A DNA stretch of 64,000 bases from Metopolophium dirhodum. Taxonomy: Eukaryota > Arthropoda > Insecta > Hemiptera > Aphididae. A program made the translations under genes and the position numbers. A model generated the notes under the pieces. That model saw only the letters and a list, made by a program, of their open reading frames with translations, had not been told where the DNA came from and ran no database searches. Positions 24,640-38,800 of the stretch are shown here, one piece after another. Position 1 is the stretch's first letter, and each line of letters opens with the position of its first letter. Location of the stretch: assembly GCF_019925205.1 (NCBI RefSeq), contig NC_083564.1, forward strand, positions 36,680,447 to 36,744,446, written 5' to 3'.

Positions 24640-27465
24640 CTATAAAAACGGATCGTTTGTATACACTCACATGTTTGCGTTTCTTTATTATCGTAAACAT
24701 ACTACACACACATGCAATGATATTATTGTACTTTATTATATTATAACGACATTGACAATATAGCGGCGACCCAAAAACCGCGAAAACACCGAATCTTAAC
24801 GAAAGTGTCGGCGATACTACAATAATTGTAGTAGGTATCTAAATAATTATTATTCGGATTGACCTTGTCGTCAGAAATAGATAATGAAATTCAACGCGCG
24901 CATGTTATAATTATTGTTTATAAATTAACCAATCGATCGAGACAATAATCGGAGACCTCATTGTTTCTGTCGGTAGTGCGTGCGACAGCGTACGTATAGT
25001 CTGCGCGGTAGTTGGTATATAATATAATATAATAATGCAACAAGTACGCCGCCGACGAGTATGTTGTTGACGAACGAGAGACGGAAAAAATTCCCTCGGA
25101 TATGCGGCGGCGACTATGATTCTTCCGACTACATCGACCTCAAATTCGTCCTTGACGGAGACCTTTTTTTTGTTTTTTCATTTAAGTACGACTACCATTG
25201 TATAAGCCGAACACCCACTGACGGAATTTTTTCATATTTTTTATACGCACACACGACGTGCATCAATCGATATAATAATATAACTGGTTCATCATCACGT
25301 CGACGAAGAGCACACCGTACCTGGTTCGAGTCGCCGAGTATAATATATTTACGTCGATGAATACTGTCGATATAATAATATTATATAGTATATTATACAC
25401 ATGGAAAAAAAAATGAAAATAATATATTTTCAGATGCCTTATAATATGCGTTATACCAATACGGTTTCGAATTTATTTTAAAATCATTTTTATGATAACT
25501 CTTGTTTGTGCCGCACAAATCATGTAGGTAACAATTTATTATTTAAAACGATATCGATGGAAAAGAAGAAAATGTGTATAATTATTGACACGTGTTTCAT
25601 AAGGAATGATTATAAGTTTTATTTTCTGCACCTGTAGCATTAAATTATTTCAAATGCAATTTATTATCTCATAAGTCATGACGTTAAGTATTTTCAATTT
25701 TGTATGGAATTGCATTGAAATAATCCAGGGAATTATTACTACAGCAATGTTTTTGTTTTTAAACACATTCAATTTTTTAAGGACTTGTTTTTTATGCATA
25801 TAATTATATTAATTTTAACGATGTTTTGTAAGGTTCCCATTCGCCTCGAAGTGTTTATCTGTTTTTAATTAAAATTATACGTAGGTAGTGACTAGAGGTG
25901 AAGAATATAGTGAATACTATATATGCGTACATCATAGGTATTATATTATGATATTGGAATTTAAAATAACTTATGATATTATAGGAAACGGAACAATATA
26001 ACAAACAATAGTTAAATGTCATTAGCTAATGCGGTAAACTATTTAGCAGGTTACAAGAAACATGATGCATTAATGACGCCGGTTTTCGTAGTAAAATCTT
26101 ATGGAAATGCGTGCATTTTTTCGAGGTATGTGACGTGATACGATATTCTGGAAACTAACAGCGAACAAACAGATGAAAGCACAAGAAACGTATAATAATA
26201 TATTTCGGCAATAATTTACCGACAGTAATAACACTAATGAGTTATTTTGTATTATATCGTTATTTATATTATATCGAAGGCATTATGGGCATATTATATC
26301 GATTTTTAAAGTTCCACTGTGATAAATTATTACGAGTGCAATACCTATTTTATTGTCATAGTTTTAAATCATATTGCGGCCTTTCTGCAGTGTACCGCAT
26401 CATATATTTACACACACGCGAATAACAGATTTTAGATACGTGTATAGATCAGTATTTAGTTTAATTTATTTTTACATTACACTAATGCACGCTGCGAGTT
26501 GTTAATTTGTAATTTAACTTTCTAATTGTATATTAATTATATTAATTAAAATTTAAAATAATAATGGTTGGCTCCCCTATTAAATAACACTTTCCAATGA
26601 TTCGCCGACGAACACGGAACGCAATAAAATTGTGTGTTCCTATTATAAGCCTAACCCGAGATAATAATATTATAAATAGTGTGATGATATCGTTATAGGA
26701 GTTTGCAGGTTGTATTCGTCGAAAAACAAGTTCGGAGATAAATATAGCGTGGTAGCTGTTATAGGTATATTGTATATTATTATTATGCGCACACACGCAG
26801 AAGAAATGTATCATACATTTTTGTGGTTTGATATCGGTGTTGTACAAATCGGACGAATATAAAAAAACATTTAGATTAAATTTTTTCGCGCTATACCACA
26901 TGCTGTTGCAGTGTTGCGAATGTAACAGAATAGATTAATCTATTATATGTCATAATAATAACCACGGAAGGCGTTTAATAAACTTGATAAAAAAAACCGT
27001 TGATTACGCACGAATGTCAACTCGTCCCGTAGTAGATGGTATACGGGGTGGGTGATTCACCAAACATCATTTATACAATTATTATACATTTATTAAAATT
27101 CTGAGTTACTTTACGAGTCGTCATAAATTATTGACCTTTTAAATACTTAAATTTTTTATACCACTTAAGGAGTGACGTGTTTAAAAATATGAAAACCATC
27201 CATTTTTACTTTAAATTGTCAAGCACATTGATACATCTAGTTTTTTTCCGGAGGGGACATTTATAAAAAAGTTCAGCGTTCCCAACCCATTTTTATATCA
27301 ATAGGCGGAATGTCGGGTAAATTACAATATTATGATTATGATTAAATTAAATTTTTTTTCTTCAATGCTTATATTTAATAATGTATCCACGCTGTGCAAT
27401 AAGTTATGTGCAATATTATATTAAAATAGATTATTATAAAAAAATTTAAATAAAAAAAAACTCAC
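24640..27465 (-). other. Intron between exons 1 and 2
   Basis: 2.8 kb, AT-rich, with a short GC-richer patch at 25040-25340. Contains most of the decayed MITE at 27044-27325. Confidence 0.65.
27044..27325. mobile_element. Degenerate relative of the CAGGGTGATT-type MITE
   Basis: Left end GGTGGGTGATTCACCAAACA resembles the left end of the 10.7-kb element (GGGTGATTTATCAAACA). The right end GGAATGTCGGGTAAATTA resembles that element's GGAATGCTTGCGGTAAATCA. The terminal repeat is decayed and no target duplication is clear. It lies in the first visible intron of the Shroom-like gene, about 140 bp from exon 27466-27661. Confidence 0.4.
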
Positions 27466-27661
27466 ATCCACGGGTGGCAGTGGGGCCCTGTGTCGGGGTA
27501 TGTGTCCGTCGCAGGTTTCAGTCATGCGGGCCGTTACTCGACCGGACTTGACGACGCCGTTGTTGCCGTGCGATGAGCGGTTTTCCTTGCTGCTGGGCAG
27601 TTCTCTGATGGTGGCCACGGCGGAACAGTTGGCCTTAGCGAACGATCCATCGTTTCGTGTT
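27466..27661 (-). CDS. Shroom: Shroom-like protein, internal exon 1 of 8 seen
   Basis: Most upstream exon that can be tied to the gene. A CCATAG acceptor precedes 27661 and a perfect GTGAGT donor follows 27466. The exon opens with one base that completes a split codon, then gives 65 codons (partial-protein residues 1-65): a polar, Ser/Asn/Arg-rich stretch with no hydrophobic segment, ending in APLPPVD. No initiator Met is present and the phase (2) demands at least one coding exon further upstream. No domain can be assigned to this exon alone; membership rests on phase 0 joining to the next exon and on the same base composition and strand. In vertebrate Shrooms a PDZ domain would lie N-terminal of this region; none was found. 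Confidence 0.72.
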
Positions 27662-30600
27662 CTATGGAAAAAAATTAAAAATTAGTCCTCTTGAAGACTC
27701 AATGTAAGATGTATAATATTGTATATTGAAACGATCAGAATAATTATTTAAAACACACGGCGCAATACCAGACATTTTTGGTTGGGATATTGTCCAATCA
27801 AGAAATATATATATTATTGACATCACATTAAATGTTTTTATTAGAAAAATAGTGTGCAAGGATGCCCCTCATTCCTGTTTGGATCCAGAGTACAGCCCTT
27901 CAGCTGCGACGAATGTATAATAACGTATTATAACGCTTATAGTATAATTTGTGCGGTTCGTATTAAAATTAAAAAACCGAAAGGCGCCGGAAGCGTCGTA
28001 CCGTAGGTATAAACAAAATAATATTATATTAATATAGGCGGCAGTCGTCGCGCTCGCATTCGCGATTCACCGCAAGACCGTGACGGATCGATGGTCTCGT
28101 AGCAATGGTATTTTTTAATTTGAATCGTCGTAATTATCGTTATTTTTTCTACAATGACATTTGAGTCGAAAAAAATGTACAATAAAAAATACGACTACTG
28201 TGGCAGAATAATATTATAGTCGATTGTCATTACACACCGGCCGGCGAGGACCGACCGAGACGCGATTACACCAACGACAGCGCGTCCGAAACCTGGTGAC
28301 ACTATAAACCTGCAGGTGACATTATATTATATTATTACTTGTTAATTTTTAGTTAGCGTCATACTACATGACTACTGCTGTTTAGCTTATTTACTAGAAG
28401 TAGTACGAATGCAATGTGTGCAAAGTGTTGAGGGGCCGATCGACGGACCTAACAAGGATACACGAATTACACCGGGTACATGGTAGCGTAATAATATTAT
28501 TCTGATCTGAAAAAGGGTGGTTACGTAATCAGTGGAAAAGTAGCCTATTTCTGTTAAGCAACTTGATCAAAACACTAGATAGACTTGGAAATGTTTTTGA
28601 AGCCAACAAATGGCCGAAATTCTCTTATCTAAGAGGTGAATGTTTACATTTTCATAACACTGATAAAGATATTATTGTTATCAATTGATCATATTAATTA
28701 ATAATTAATATTTAATATTATAAAGTTACGTTTAAACTTTAAAGTTGAATAGGTAGTTTATGATTTTAATAACTTAACTTACTTACAAAAGTCTTAAATA
28801 CATATTATTAACTTTAAGCTTATTCAACAGTTATGTAAATTTAAAATTATGTAATGAGTGCATGTGTATATATAGTATATATATTATTTTATAAAAATTT
28901 GTTCTATTGTAAAATATTAAAAACAATCTGCATTAATTAACAATTGTACATACATTTATTATTTTTGAAATATTTTATTTCAAATCAATAAAATAAAACT
29001 GGTATATTACCTTATTTAATAATAAAACAAATGTTTAAAAAAAAATGAAACAAAACTGGTACCTATACTAATACTGCCTAGTATTGGCGAAATCTACAAT
29101 AATAATAACAATAATAATAATAAGATATTTATGATAATATTTATATAATATAATATATATATATAAATATTATGTGTACGTATACATTATATAAATAATG
29201 CGCAAACGACAAACGTTATAATGTATATAAATATATATTATATTTATTATTATAAATTTGAATATTTTCACTGTTACACTTAATTTAAATCCGTTCCCTA
29301 GAAATTATCAACATAAGATAACACAACAGTGTATATCTGTCGTGCGTGCTTATTGTAATAAAAATAATAATAATACGGGTATGCATGAATACGATTCATC
29401 GACTTCACATGATTTATGCGCATACCTCGCCCATACATCGCGTCATAACAGGTAATAATAATATGAATTATAAATAGAGTTCTTATTATATAGTAACGAG
29501 ATGTAATAATAACAATAATAATTAATAATAATATTATACTTGCAGGCCATGCCATGGTCACATAAATTATAAATTATTATAATAGGGGTATGACACCGTC
29601 GTCTGGGCGCAGATATCATTCGTAGTCACTATTTTGTTGTCCGGCTCGGGGTGTTTTCATACAATATAATATTATAATAACGAGTATAGTTTAATGGACG
29701 TTACTGGGTGCGCGTAAATAATTCCACGAATTGAAGTTGTGTTTATTATTGTGTTATACTAATAATAAAAAATATATATTAATAATAATAATAATAATAT
29801 ATGAAAATTCATTATGGCAAACCACAGAGTGCACGTTTGAAGTGTTTAAAACCGGTTTTATGGTATATTAAAATCGCGTGCGTGCGTGTGCTTGGTACGT
29901 TCGGTTAAATCGTCCGAAATGCTTTGTCACTCGACATCGTACACGCGTATGAAAAAAACAACAATTATTTCTTTTTTATCAGTTTGCGCATTACACGGCT
30001 GAATCGTACGTGGTTTAAAAAGAATCAAAACGGTGTGGACGTGTGGTATACAAATAATATATTTGCAGTGATCTCGTTTGAACGATGTACGTTTTATTAT
30101 CCATATAATAGATTTTACTTGAACTTTTAACCACGATGGTGAGATGAAAACTAAATTTGTAACGTTGCATAACGCATAAGTTTTGACGCGAGTTTGTGAT
30201 TAAAATATTCATAATAATTTAATATTATTTTATCGTATGTTTTTAAATATTTGTCAAACATTATGTACAGTTAGACACGAAAGCCAGGGTCACGTCGTCT
30301 GTCGGGTTGAGCTCGGTGGCCTAAAGGTGGGTTCCACTACATACGTTCACTTGTACGTTCATTTATTGACCGGGTTAGATACGTTTGATGGGGTTAGGAT
30401 TGGTAACATATTAGTTACCTCATAATACATTATATTCTTATGTTATCGATATACAGCCGTGTACAGGAAATTGTCGAATTAAATCCTACAACACAGTATT
30501 GTGGTTAATTGTAATAACGTATTAACACTCTGGTGTACCAAAAAATTACCATGTACACCAACCAATCACGGAAAAATATTTTTAAATTGTATGCACGTTC

Positions 30601-31239
30601 ACGCAAACGTGTATATTGGAAACCCGCCTAGAAATGTCCTGGTAGATCATGGTTAGCGAAGGATTATAATGCCATTATTACAACAGCCAATCATACTATG
30701 ATAAAAGGCAACGACGACGTGGCTATGTCCCGGCTTGATTCTTAATTGAGACGACCATATTGTTTACCACAATATCGCGGTCCATTTGACTACATAACCA
30801 CGTGTTCTCCTATACAAAAATATAATAATTAATAATACTTTATTATACCTATGTTATTTTATGAACCGACGAACCGTGGTTGTGCTACCTATAAAATATA
30901 ATATTATATACCTAATACAATTTTTTTTTAATCCGTGCACTGCATGGTGCACGCGCTATGTCAACAACAATAATAATTATCATTATCTTTCCGCACAGAT
31001 TATGTGCCGCCCTCTCAATATGATTCTTATGGGGGTACATAATATTGTAATCCGTATAACATAATAATAATATAATATATTATATAATAATAATATGCGT
31101 ATACCCACACAGTGCATGTGCACGGCCGAATGATTTATGTGTCGGAGCTACCGAATTTCCAGAGGTCACGCCCACTTCTGGCCGTATATAATAATAATAA
31201 TAATAATATGATTATTATTCCGGGATATTATATTATATA

Positions 31240-31365
31240 TTAGCCAGCCGCCGCGAAAAGCATCGCAACACTGCTGCAGCACACAGCTTCCTCCGGGCGG
31301 GAGATAGAAAAAAACGAGAATAAAATTAAAACGCAAGAGACGGGCCGCGCGCGCATTCCAGACAT
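31240..31365 (-). CDS. Short ORF with signal-peptide-like start
   Basis: 41 codons from ATG at 31365 to TAA at 31240. The protein starts MSGMRARPVSCVLILFSFFS, a basic n-region followed by a hydrophobic core as in secretion signals, then a short PEEAVCCSS tail. A TTGCAG acceptor lies about 70 nt upstream. Too short to claim as a gene; noted because aphid secreted effectors are often small. Confidence 0.12.
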   Translation of the reverse strand: MSGMRARPVSCVLILFSFFSISRPEEAVCCSSVAMLFAAAG

Positions 31366-31767
31366 TGTCGGGAACCGGTTGTGACCGGCGGGTTTTTTTC
31401 GGGGAATGATATAGAAGTACTGGCTGCAACGACAATATTGCATAATCCGGACTTCCGAAAGGAGTTGACACCTACACGTGTAGACAGCATAAAGTCAGTA
31501 TAAATTCGGCATCGACATTTGCAACGGAAATCAATAAGAAACACAACAATCCTTCTTGTAGCAGTGCGAACCTTTTTCGGGACACGTATCGATCGAACTA
31601 ACAAAGTTTTAAAAAAATTGCAAGTTACAGACTTCCAGTAACATCATGTTGATAATAAATAGGTAATCTTTATACATTTTCTTCTCGGAGTGATCGGAAA
31701 TTTAAAAGAATTTTTGAGATCAGGTGTGTTGTGTATATTGTATTAGTTTTAATGAAACGCAGCATCA

Positions 31768-31927
31768 ACTTCATCCAGTGGTATATTTAGTATTTTTTTG
31801 GGGGGGGGGATGGATGACAATAATTTTAGGTTACAAAGTTGGGAGGGGGAGGGACAATAATTATATAATAGTACATGTATTTAAAGAGCTACAGGGGCGG
31901 ATCTGAAAATACGCCCCTGACTTCATC
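31768..31927. mobile_element. hAT-type MITE with 8-bp target-site duplication
   Basis: The element 31776-31919 (144 bp) begins CAGTGGTATATTTAGTATTT and ends in AAAATACGCCCCTG, whose reverse complement is CAGGGGCGTATTTT. The ends are imperfect inverted repeats of the CAGNGGCGTATTT class typical of hAT transposons. A perfect 8-bp direct repeat, ACTTCATC, flanks it (31768-31775 and 31920-31927), the size hAT transposases make. The interior holds a G-run and GGAGGGGGAGGG, with no coding capacity. A perfect duplication suggests a fairly recent insertion. Confidence 0.8.
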
Positions 31928-32437
31928 CATTGCAATGTCTATCATTCCTTCGTTTAGATTTGATCGCATTTGTTGTGCGGAAAACTGGAAAATAAACTTT
32001 CGCAACTTTATAAGTATTTTTACGCATAAATAATAATATTGATTGTAGCTATACCTATGCCTAATGGAAGAAGCCACTTTTTTTGACTGAAAGAGAGTTC
32101 TAAACTTTCAACAAAATTAGAGTTATGGGTAATTTCGTACAATTTAGAAATAATCAATTATCATTTTCACTATAGCAATATTTCAGTACCTAAATTGTAT
32201 TTTATCGAGTCGAAATATATTACTTGGTTAACCGTGGAAGGCTGCCGATCGATATAGCATCGGTTCGGGAGGGGGAGGGCTCCAATTATGGAGCACGCCA
32301 AAACGTTGGCCAGACATAGCCGTTTATACAACATGTTATATTGTACCTACAATCAATTAATGATATCGTTAACAGGTGATCGCCGGGATGATGATCTGTG
32401 TGGGAAACAACGACGTCGATCGGCAGACGGCGAACGC

Positions 32438-32495
32438 GGTAGGTAGGTACGTAGGTATATAGGCAGGTAGATAGGTAGGTATATAGGTAGGTATT
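32438..32495. repeat. (GGTA)n imperfect tetranucleotide array
   Basis: GTAGGTAGGTAC-type units, with TATAGGCA and TATAGGTA variants. Confidence 0.85.
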
Positions 32496-35155
32496 CAGGC
32501 CGTGCGACAAGGTCGGCGAAATTTTTTTCGCGCTTTTTCCCTTCGTCGCGAGCGTTTACCGTTACTTAAACGCCGCCACGTCGCGCGCGTCTCAATAACG
32601 GTTAACGATTTATGTGTGGACGGAAGAAAGATTATATTATTATTATAAACATAATGCCGCGTGTGCGGAAACATCTATATATAGTAGGAAAAAAAATGAC
32701 GATACATATCGCGTCGTTGAATATGCTGTTGTTGTTGTTATTATTATTTATTATTATATAACGCGTACAGTCGTACACCTTCGTACGTTACAGTATTGTA
32801 TCATATTATAATATGTATATTCCGTGTACGCGCACGATATTCAAATATGAACGCGAAAACCGTTTAAACAATACGGCGGCGGCTCAAGTAAATTAAGGTA
32901 AGGTACTACATAATAATATTATGTGTGTGTGGAGTCTGCAGCAGCGGTAAACAGTCGCGTGTTCGTTATTGTCGTAGTCACCCGCGACGTCCGATGATGA
33001 TGTCCATTGTGTTCGCGGATAGGTATATTGTATTATATTATATATTATTGTGTATACGCGCGCTTCCTACACAAAATGTTATAATTATTATGTAATGAGC
33101 GCGTGTTACAATATACTATTAAACACGCGCACTCGGAAGGTCACTAATTTGAGTCGTTTTTAAATTGTATAGATAACTGCGGAACTTAATATACTATATG
33201 TAATTAGTAGATACCTATATCATTACTATAACGGGTCCGTCGCGAAATACCGATAAATACTGCAGCGGTCGTTATAGATCTATAATCTAATGTAAATATA
33301 AGAACACATATTATTACTGTATAGCGGTATATTATTATATTATGTCACGTTTGTTCTGTGTTCTGCTGCAGCGTGTGCATGTAAATAGAGATATCAATAA
33401 TCGTATTCGAGGGGCTTCAAAGAGGAAACGTATTTTTTTTAGCGGTCCGAATTGTTGTATTCTACACGGGCGGAAGTATCGAGTACCGATAATGCACAAT
33501 AATTTAGTGCCACAGATGCGTTTCGACGAGCTCCCCCGACCGCCAACCGTCTGTACATTAAACGCATTAATAGTACACTCGTCGGAAGGAATGCGTGCGC
33601 GTGCAAAAGAAACGATGAAAAAATAAAAAGTGATTCGACCGGAAAAAAACTGCTACTGCACCGAGCGAGACCTTACTGCGCTCGATCGGAAAACGTATTA
33701 GGTATACGTTTATATTATGTTGTGCATTCATTTTCCCTTCTTCACGTGCAGACAACTGCTGAAGCTGTGGCTATTTACGCGTGTTTTTTCTTCTTCCATA
33801 TAATATTATTGAGTTTGAGCAAAGAAAACGTAGGTATCGAAGTATTTAGGTACTAAACGGTCGCTCGGTAACGACGCGATGAAAAAATTCAACTCTCGGA
33901 GACAATATTATTCAATAGTTTTAAGATAAAATGCAAAATCTAAACATTTTAAACATTAACATTCAGAGACCGGAAAAACGCAGTTAGAGTTAGGTTTAAG
34001 TGGTTCAAAAATATAAAATCTTTGTAAAAACGTGATTCGTATTATGGCGCTTTTTCATCGTGGCGACCCACGTGATACTCGCGTCGTGGGGAGGTTTTGC
34101 TCTATTTGCAGCAAAACTGAACAATCGTGGGTCACTCGACTGCCGACAATATAATATCAGCATGCTATGTATACAACAATAATAATCTCGACGAGACGTG
34201 TTTAAAATATAATTCGTAATAATAATTATTGCATAATAATAGATCTGTGCCCGCGCGGCCGAATAGCAATCAATTGAACTTCACACTCGCAGTATAAATT
34301 ATTCAGACGCACAGAGGTGTGCACACGCGTACCTATTAGTATAGTAATAACTGTATAATCGTCGTCGAGTAGTTATTACGATGGTTTTTTTTAGCGGCGA
34401 ATAATTCGGGGAAACCACCGCGTGCGTTAAAAAACCCCGACCGAGGTTATTATATTATGCATTATACGACGGAACATAAAAAGTTTATAATACATGATTC
34501 GATCGGTCAAATTATTCACAGTACGTTATACTATACATTGCGCATTTCAAACCGTAGGTATTTGTTGCATTCATCTCGTGAGATTTGATTTTAGACTTTA
34601 AATAATACACCGCCTCTACTGTCGAAAGATTGGATCCGATGGGATAATTCGATCGACATATTTTTTGACGTCTGACTGTCGAGATAATATTGGAAAATTG
34701 TTGTATCGACGCACCGCTGTTTAAATAAAACTAAGCTAAAACGTATGCAGATCGTTATTGTTACATACCAAAAATTGTGTTTTCATCAATGTAACAGCAT
34801 ATGATTTTCGTTTAAACCAAATTCGAAAGACATGTGCCGGAATTATGTGAGTTTATTGTAATGTATAATTACGCGGCCACAATGCAGGTCACACGAGCAC
34901 GGAGTAACTGAGCGTAGGACGTCCTCTTTAAAGCGAATGTGTGTGTCTATATAGTACATGGTATACCTATTGGTATGTTGTATACTGGTATGTGCGGTAT
35001 AGTAATTATTTATACGCGACGAGAGACCTTTGACCACACAATATTATATACGGGGGTGACTAAGGCGAACGCTACGAAACGGTTTCAATATTTTATGTCC
35101 TTTCTTTTTACGTACCTACACATTATATTATAATATGTTATTATTATTATATTAA

Positions 35156-35180
35156 ATTATTATTATTATTATTATTATTA
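35156..35180. repeat. (ATT)n microsatellite
   Basis: Perfect ATT run; a similar (TTA)n run lies at 35573-35594. Confidence 0.9.
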
Positions 35181-35830
35181 CAATATATACACTACGGCGA
35201 CCACATAATAATATAGTGTCATTATTATTAAACGTCGCCAAATCGATTTATAGCTATCTGCACCATCAAACGAAATAGTATATTATAATATTCGTTGCAT
35301 CATAACGTCAAGCGCCGTATGGTATAATATAATATGTGTCTCGCCGACCGTACTAATAACTTTGCAGCAGTAGTGTCTAAGCATTATAAAACGCCCACGT
35401 GAGGCATATAAAAAATTCCGTCACATTTTCACTTTCGCCTCGGACCGAATTTTTTTAACGACGTTAACGACTCTTGTTCATTATTTCCATAAAATTCCAC
35501 AAAATTTGCAGCGTAAATCGTAATAATAATGTATCGTAATGCACATACCGTGCACATTTCGTACCTATGTTAACTATTATTATTATTATTATTATCCTGT
35601 ATCCATACGGTTTTATTTATTTATATTCGCGACCGATGGACTTATCTCGTGGCTATAGTTACCGCGTCTATGGTATGCGTAACAAATGCGTATATACATA
35701 ATATTATACACACAAGCACAACACATGTGTTTTGTGCATTGGCAATGAAAACCGGTTGTTTTGTGGCCGTGAACCGGTGTCGCCGGCCGAGGAATTTTTG
35801 CACTTGTCCGACCTAACCTGCGAGCGGAGC

Positions 35831-35854
35831 GCGCACCGTTCGACCGCGGTGCGC
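35831..35854. repeat. GC-rich hairpin
   Basis: Perfect 8-bp arms GCGCACCG and CGGTGCGC around an 8-bp loop, in a CpG-rich patch. Confidence 0.7.
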
Positions 35855-38800
35855 ACACTGTATAATAATATAATACATATATAATACCTAATATAATATT
35901 ATATTATACAGACTTCAAGACTTGTATTATATTATATACGGCGTACACACGACACACACGCCCCTCGCGCCAGCCCGACTGCGCTTTTAAGCGCGAATTC
36001 ATTAAATCCGAGTAAAACGCCCTCCCTCGGCACTTTTCGCCGGGAGTTAATCTCCTGCAGTATTATAATAATAAATAAAAATAAGCGCGTTGTGTAATTA
36101 CGCGAACTGTGCGCGTTGTATATTATAATATTATTTCCGAACGCGGCGATTATAATTATTATATCAGCTGATGTTACTCATATATTTTATACACACACAA
36201 TAATAATAACAAGCTCCGTCGTCGTCTCGTTCGTCAGTATATTATAATATGTAACGACCGAAATTTTTTTTCGAAAAAAATTGACAAACGAGTGACATTA
36301 CCAACTCACACGCACGCGTGCAGTGCACATACGGTTCGCCGACGCTCGAACCGGTGTTGCCGGTCAAAACGTTTTGACAGGCGGAATTTTAATGAGAGTC
36401 TGATGATAATTGAGAACAGCGCGCCCACGCAACCGACCGTGTAATGGATACGATTACGGCGGCGAACGAGGGTTTTGCAACCTGTGCAAATGGACCAAGC
36501 CATTAGAGCGGGCGGCGGACATGACGTGTATCAGCGCGGCAGCACCACTTGCGTCTATTACAAATCACAGCGCGATAACGCGTGAAGAATCGTCTCGAGT
36601 CCGCTCGGCTTCCATATTACATGACGTGCGTTAAAATATACTAATATTATAATATTAGGTGGCTACCTGAATACCTTTATTATACCTATTATGCAGCGCG
36701 TGATGAAGTTAGAGGTTAGGTTTCCTGAATTTGTGCTTACAAATATATATTCTCGAATTGCGCGTAAAACGTTTCAGTGTGGTCAAAGTTCAAAAAGCTC
36801 TATGAAGCTGCATGTGACTAACTTCAGTTATTAGGAGAAAGGGAGGGGCGACTCATAAGTTTTGAATTTTGCTTACAAATATTTTACTAATTGCTCACAA
36901 ATGCCCAACATTTTGACATGTGGCAAAAACGGCTATGTTTTGAAGAAGTTGGATGCGTTTTAAACGTTAGTGGATATAGACAATGGTTGAGCTTACAAAT
37001 GACCAATTTATGCTTACTTATGACGTATGTAGATAATAATAATTGAGAAAACACTTTTGAATTTGGGTGGCGAACTTCACGGATCTTAAGTTAGGTTATA
37101 GTTATACTATAGGTATTATACATATTATATAATGGTATATAGAATGACGATATGCTCACAAAGTTTGTATATAACTTACCGGAAAAAAAAGTAGATACAT
37201 AAAGGCGTGGACCGAGTAAAAGTTTCCAATAAAATCGTTTTCGATGACTTTTACTGCCGTGTTTTGACGTGCTTCCTCGTTTCTCCCTCCGCAACCATCC
37301 CACAGCCTCTCGCTAACGCTAGAGTCGAAAATGTCGCGCCGTTTATTGTCATAGTCTCAACTCTATACTGCACACGGAGTAGATCACGAGTCAATGAATG
37401 AAATATTATTCCCCAAACAAACGGATCGCGTGAAAGTGCGTACATATTATATTATTATTATTATCATCTCGACGCGTATTCATGTATAGGTTAGCACCGC
37501 ATGGCTATTATAACACGGCCGAAACTCGCGTATAAATGTGGGTCATTGCGCGCGCGCGGCCTGTATCGCGTGGCTCGTTCCGGGATCGATCGTGATCGAA
37601 AATTCGAAACAAAGATCGATTATTATTATAAGACATATTGTTTCGAGAGAGTGACACACGCCGTTCGGGATTAACACGAGCATTATTATTATTGTGTATC
37701 GTATACGTACGCCACGTGGTATTGCTCCGGTTTCTTTTTTTTGTTTTGTTTATCTCTCCTTATCCATCTTCACTGGCTCGGCGGTGTGTAAGTCTCGATC
37801 ATTATAGAGCAACGCAGCAAATTGTTATAAATAATAATTAAAAAGAAATACCATATTATAATATAGGCACGCGGGTATGTACCTGTAGTCAATACCTATA
37901 CCAATACTTTGTCGAGTAAATTTCGAGCGTCGATTCGGCGACGGCCTTGGACAATCTCGCTGCGTGTGACACGCGCGCCATCAAACAATATATTGATACA
38001 TACATGTACATAATAAAATAAAGACCCGACAGTGCGGTGGGTTGTACCGACGGAACCTTGATGGAATTTAATTAATGAAATTTCGGGCGCGAATACGAAC
38101 CGACGACGACGATGACGGCGGCGAAGGGGATGTCACGATAAGTTTTTTTTAGTACGACGACTAAAGCGCAGATATATACGAGGCAAAGATTTTTGGCCCC
38201 GATATATATCGCTGTACGTACAGCACGCTGTTGTCGCGGTCTTCGAATCGGAGATGAGGTCACGGCGGAGTTCGTTTTTGTTCACAGTTCACATGTTATT
38301 ATTATTGCGATAATAATATTATATATGATATTATGATGTACTCGATCGAGCGAAAATAATATTATAAAATAAAGCGATTTGATTGGAAATACGATTACTA
38401 CAGCATAATGTTATCATAATATAATATCAGTAGGTAAAGTATAATATAATAATGTAGACGACCTGACGACCGCCGGACCAATGGGGCATTGCAATTTGCA
38501 ACTATATATATTATACTATACTCCGTGAAATAATAAACTAAACGAAGGCTCCGCGAAGGTGGATGATTTGAAAATATAAAAAAATGATTAAGTCGTATTC
38601 GATAAATCGATGAATTTGAATGAACTGCAGTATAGTCACAGTAAATATACAACATATAATACACTAAGATATTATGCGCCGATAAAACCGATCGAGAGAC
38701 CTATATATAACAATAATATGTCCCAATGTGATACATACAATGGAGCAATATTAAAACATACTATGGATAAACGGGAGCATGTACCTACCTGTAAACACAC

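Noticed and set aside
28199..28230. Candidate first coding exon giving MTIDYNIILP with phase 2 to exon 27661
   Set aside because: Phase fits, but one in three frames would, the donor GTAGTC is weak and the start context is poor.
34063..34138. Nested hairpin GACCCACG...CGTGGGTC with an inner GTTTTGCT/AGCAAAAC stem
   Set aside because: The two stems are separated by unequal unpaired stretches, which does not fit a microRNA precursor.
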